From Clostridium aminobutyricum (GTDB lineage: Bacteria; Bacillota; Clostridia; Peptostreptococcales; Anaerovoracaceae), in NCBI RefSeq assembly GCF_017255415.1, contig NZ_JAFJZZ010000005.1, positions 142,064 through 206,063 of the forward strand: a DNA stretch of 64,000 bases, in the 5' to 3' direction. The notes beneath the pieces are model-generated. The model had not been told where the DNA came from, ran no database searches, and saw only the letters and a list, made by a program, of their open reading frames with translations. A program made the translations under genes and the position numbers. Shown here piece by piece: positions 61,230-64,000 of this stretch (its first letter is position 1; every line of letters begins with the position of its first letter).

Positions 61230-62720
61230 TTAAGCTTCTAATACTTTTAACGCTTCTAGCCTTGTAGCTTCACGTTCTTCCATTACTTTTGCATATTGTT
61301 CATCCGTCATTTTCATCATGGTGAAACCTGTAAATCCATATATGATAGAAACCACTGGATTGATCAGATTCAAGAATGCATAGCGTCCATATCCACCGCC
61401 GTGTCCCCAAGGGGCAACACCAAGGAGCGTTGTCATAGTAGCTCCGCAAGTATTCCAAGGAACTAAGCAAGAAGTTAAAGTACCGGCATCTTCCAAACAT
61501 CTGGAAAGATTTCTATTATCGAGATGTCTGTCTTCAAACGCTTCTTTGTACATTCTTCCTGGCAGAATAATAGATAAGTATTGGTCGGCAGCAATTATGT
61601 TCATAAAGATACAGCTGAATATCGTAACTGTTACTAATGAACCGGTGCCCTTTACAACTTTCAATAAAGCTTCAGCCAAAGTAGCAAGCATGCCGGAAGC
61701 ATCCATTACTCCTCCGAAACACATCGCGCAAATGATGAGGTTAACAGTCCATAAGAAAGAGTCCATGCCTCCTCTTGAAAGTAAAGTATCAATGCTTTCG
61801 ATTCCGGTTTCTGAAACATAACCATAGTGTACGATTCCAAACCAATCAGCAAGTGCAACTCCTTGCATTAAGCTGCCCATAATGCAGCCAAGTAATACAC
61901 CACCAAGAAGTCCTGGAATTGCAGGCAATTTTAGTGCTACGATGATGATTACGACTACTGGAGGGATTAGCAAAAGCGGAGAAATATTAAAGTTATCCGT
62001 CATACCATCCATAATAGTCTGTACTGTGGACATATTAACATTTGAGCTTTTACTTTGACCCATACCTAAGATTGCATAAAGGATCAATGCAATTAATAGA
62101 GAAGGGGTTACCGTGTAAACCATGTGTCTGACATGATTAAATAAGGTAGAGCCTGCAACAGCAGGAGCAAGGTTGGTCGTATCTGAAAGTGGCGACATCT
62201 TGTCACCGAAATAAGCTCCGGAAACGATAGCGCCGGCTGTCATAGCCAGATCAACTCCAAGTCCCTGGCCAACACCAACTAATGCGATACCAACGGTACC
62301 GGCAGTAGTCCATGATGAACCTGTTGCTAGTGAAACAATACAGCACATAATACAAGCGGCTGCTAAGAAAACTCCGGGACTTAAAATCATAAGTCCATAA
62401 TAAATCATTGCTGGCACGACTCCCGCAGCGATCCAAGATCCTATTAACAGACCAACAACTAGCAAGATTAACATGGCTTGCATTGATCGGTTAATGGAAG
62501 CGATGATTCCCTGTTCCAGGAATGACCATTTGTACCCATTAGCAATAGCTACAAGCGAAGCGACGCAAGCGGATATAATCAGCGGGATATGTAACTCGCC
62601 GTATCCACAAGCAAATGCATCACCAAAGAGCATTGCAAGGATATTCAATGAATAGCACAGAATAAGTATTGTAAACAGCATTACAAACAATACTTGCCAC
62701 ATAGGTATTTTCTTACCCAT
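61230..62720 (-). CDS. NhaC-family Na+/H+ antiporter
   Basis: A 496-residue membrane protein with about twelve helices. It carries the NhaC-type blocks: SWTTAGTVGIALVGVGQGLG, GAIVSGAYFGDKMSPLSDTTNLAPA, ADQYLSIILPGRMYKEAF and LVPWNTCGATMTTLLG. Members exchange Na+ for H+; some relatives exchange malate and lactate (MleN) or tyrosine and tyramine, so the substrate is not fixed. It starts with ATG behind AAGGAGG. Monocistronic on the minus strand, convergent with the pfl genes. In an anaerobe it may serve pH or sodium homeostasis. Confidence 0.92.
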   Translation of the reverse strand: MGKKIPMWQVLFVMLFTILILCYSLNILAMLFGDAFACGYGELHIPLIISACVASLVAIANGYKWSFLEQGIIASINRSMQAMLILLVVGLLIGSWIAAGVVPAMIYYGLMILSPGVFLAAACIMCCIVSLATGSSWTTAGTVGIALVGVGQGLGVDLAMTAGAIVSGAYFGDKMSPLSDTTNLAPAVAGSTLFNHVRHMVYTVTPSLLIALILYAILGMGQSKSSNVNMSTVQTIMDGMTDNFNISPLLLIPPVVVIIIVALKLPAIPGLLGGVLLGCIMGSLMQGVALADWFGIVHYGYVSETGIESIDTLLSRGGMDSFLWTVNLIICAMCFGGVMDASGMLATLAEALLKVVKGTGSLVTVTIFSCIFMNIIAADQYLSIILPGRMYKEAFEDRHLDNRNLSRCLEDAGTLTSCLVPWNTCGATMTTLLGVAPWGHGGGYGRYAFLNLINPVVSIIYGFTGFTMMKMTDEQYAKVMEEREATRLEALKVLEA

Positions 62721-63371
62721 ATTAGATTCCTCCTTAAATAAATAAAAATAGTAAATAATAAATATAAATAATGAGAAAATTGCTTCTCAGTATTTATTAT
62801 ATGAAAGCACTATAAAGTACAGTAATACTATTAAGAAAGAATATGTATATAAAATAGTGAATTTGTATTAGCGTAATCAGCTTCAGTCCATAAAAAAACT
62901 ATGTCAAGCCGCTGATAATAAAGCAAATGCAGGTTTGAGTAAATAAAACTCTTTTCAAGCAAAATAATACAATTATTCATTTTGTCTCTATTTTACATCA
63001 GGAAGTGATTTCTATCAAGGGGAAAGCATAATAAATGCAATAAAAATAAGGATAAGCTTTTTTTATTGTGATTTTGTAAAACAACCTACATTATATAAGA
63101 GCAAAAGAGGTTTTAAAAATTTATTGGTAACGATTCAGTAAAAATATATAGATTCGAATAAAAGCCACACAAGAAGATAAACAATTCAATTCTTTATAGA
63201 TAAGCTGTTCCTCTATTATATATGACATAAAACCGACTATATATAACATAAAACCGACTTCAAATATTGCTCATAATAGGCTATGAATGTTGAAAATAGT
63301 AGATTTTAGAGTTTCTTTAGAAAACAGGAAGAAAAATATTAAAAAAAGGTAAAAAAAGTTTATAAAAGCTA
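62721..63371. other. Long AT-rich non-coding region upstream of the rRNA operon
   Basis: About 650 bp without a convincing gene on either strand. It includes the nhaC upstream region, a 21-bp tandem repeat at 63217-63258 and A-tracts (63340-63366) just before the rRNA promoter that resemble an UP element. Confidence 0.6.
63217..63258. repeat. Two tandem 21-bp units upstream of the rRNA promoter
   Basis: Units 63217-63237 and 63238-63258 differ at one base and share the core ACATAAAACCGAC. The period is two helical turns. They lie ~115 bp upstream of the rRNA -35. A similar motif is repeated at 1959-1989. Confidence 0.7.
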
Positions 63372-63400
63372 TTGACAATCCGTACAAGCTTTGCTATTCT
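63372..63400 (+). promoter_or_regulatory. rRNA operon promoter
   Basis: TTGACA (63372-63377), 17-bp spacer, TATTCT (63395-63400), with A-tracts upstream. About 300 bp before 16S. Confidence 0.85.
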
Positions 63401-63703
63401 AATATAGCTGTCGCAAGTGAATAACGAGCGCGGCATGAACCTTGAAAACTTCATAGTATGGAAAATTAGTCAAAAGAGCATTAAATTGTTCTTAGATTAA
63501 GTACAAACAGCAATCACAAAAGTGATTGGTAAGACAAACAAGCGAAAGTTTGTGAGTCAACGTACAATTTCTTTAAAAACAACAATAATTCTTGGATTTA
63601 TGTTTTGCATAAATTAAAGAACAAATTAGCGAAGCGCAATGCGTTAAGCTGAGTCGAAAGACAAACTTGATTTGATTCTTCTTTAAGAAGATTTAAATAC
63701 CAT
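63401..63703 (+). other. rRNA leader
   Basis: It contains a boxA-like antitermination element (CCTTGAAAACT, 63440-63450), a hairpin CAATCAC-AAAA-GTGATTG (63511-63528) and other short stems. The RNase III processing partner would lie beyond 16S and is outside the window. Confidence 0.7.

Positions 63704-64000
<297 letters not shown>

Overview
The window is low-GC chromosomal DNA from an anaerobic, spore-forming, Gram-positive Clostridia-type bacterium. The evidence is a SpoIIID gene, pyruvate formate-lyase with its radical SAM activase, hydrogenase maturation genes, an S-layer-homology protein, MreB and bactofilin, strong AGGAGG ribosome binding sites, and frequent TTG/GTG starts. The first ~300 bases of a 16S rRNA gene lie at the right edge. 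Their sequence looks to me like the Anaerovoracaceae (old Clostridiales Family XIII), but that is recollection and not a search. I see no CRISPR array, prophage, insertion sequence or tRNA.

Layout. 1-1892 (minus): hydrogenase maturation operon (protease, HypA-like protein without a zinc domain, HypF cut by the edge). 2051-8662: MsrA, a MerR/GyrI-type regulator, a secreted DUF4127 protein with three SLH repeats, and a chemoreceptor. 8694-14377: an operon behind a consensus promoter and a structured terminator leader, encoding an unusual radical SAM protein, a flavin-fold protein, a GNAT, a carboxymuconolactone-decarboxylase-like protein and a TauABC-type ABC importer. 14511-18176: drug-efflux operon (two adaptors, a 14-TM DHA2 pump, MarR) with a palindromic operator. 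18351-26188: cyclic-di-GMP proteins (PAS-GGDEF-EAL, HD-GYP, GAF-GGDEF-EAL) with carbonic anhydrase and CysE between them. 26230-31015: HutD-like membrane fusion, PyrG behind a leader terminator, threonine aldolase, SpoIIID.

31272-40172: a branched-chain-type ABC importer (LivKHMGF-like) followed by an ATC-hydrolase-like protein and an N-carbamoyl-amino-acid hydrolase, then an IclR regulator and an amidohydrolase on the other strand. Together this looks like uptake and hydrolysis of a ureido or cyclic amidine compound. 40343-45468: envelope/cytoskeleton cluster (unknown membrane protein, deacetylase with a damaged zinc site, bactofilin, MreB). 45615-55497: THUMP methyltransferase, P-type ATPase, CarAB, AI-2E-family permease. 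55695-58012: a U32 peptidase broken by a frameshift. 58165-62720: PflB, PflA and an NhaC antiporter. 63372 onward: rRNA promoter, leader and 16S.

The two best candidates for undescribed biology are the radical SAM/TauABC locus with its leader RNA, and the Liv/ATC-hydrolase/carbamoylase locus. In both cases the substrate is unknown. All calls come from reading the sequence; no database search was run.
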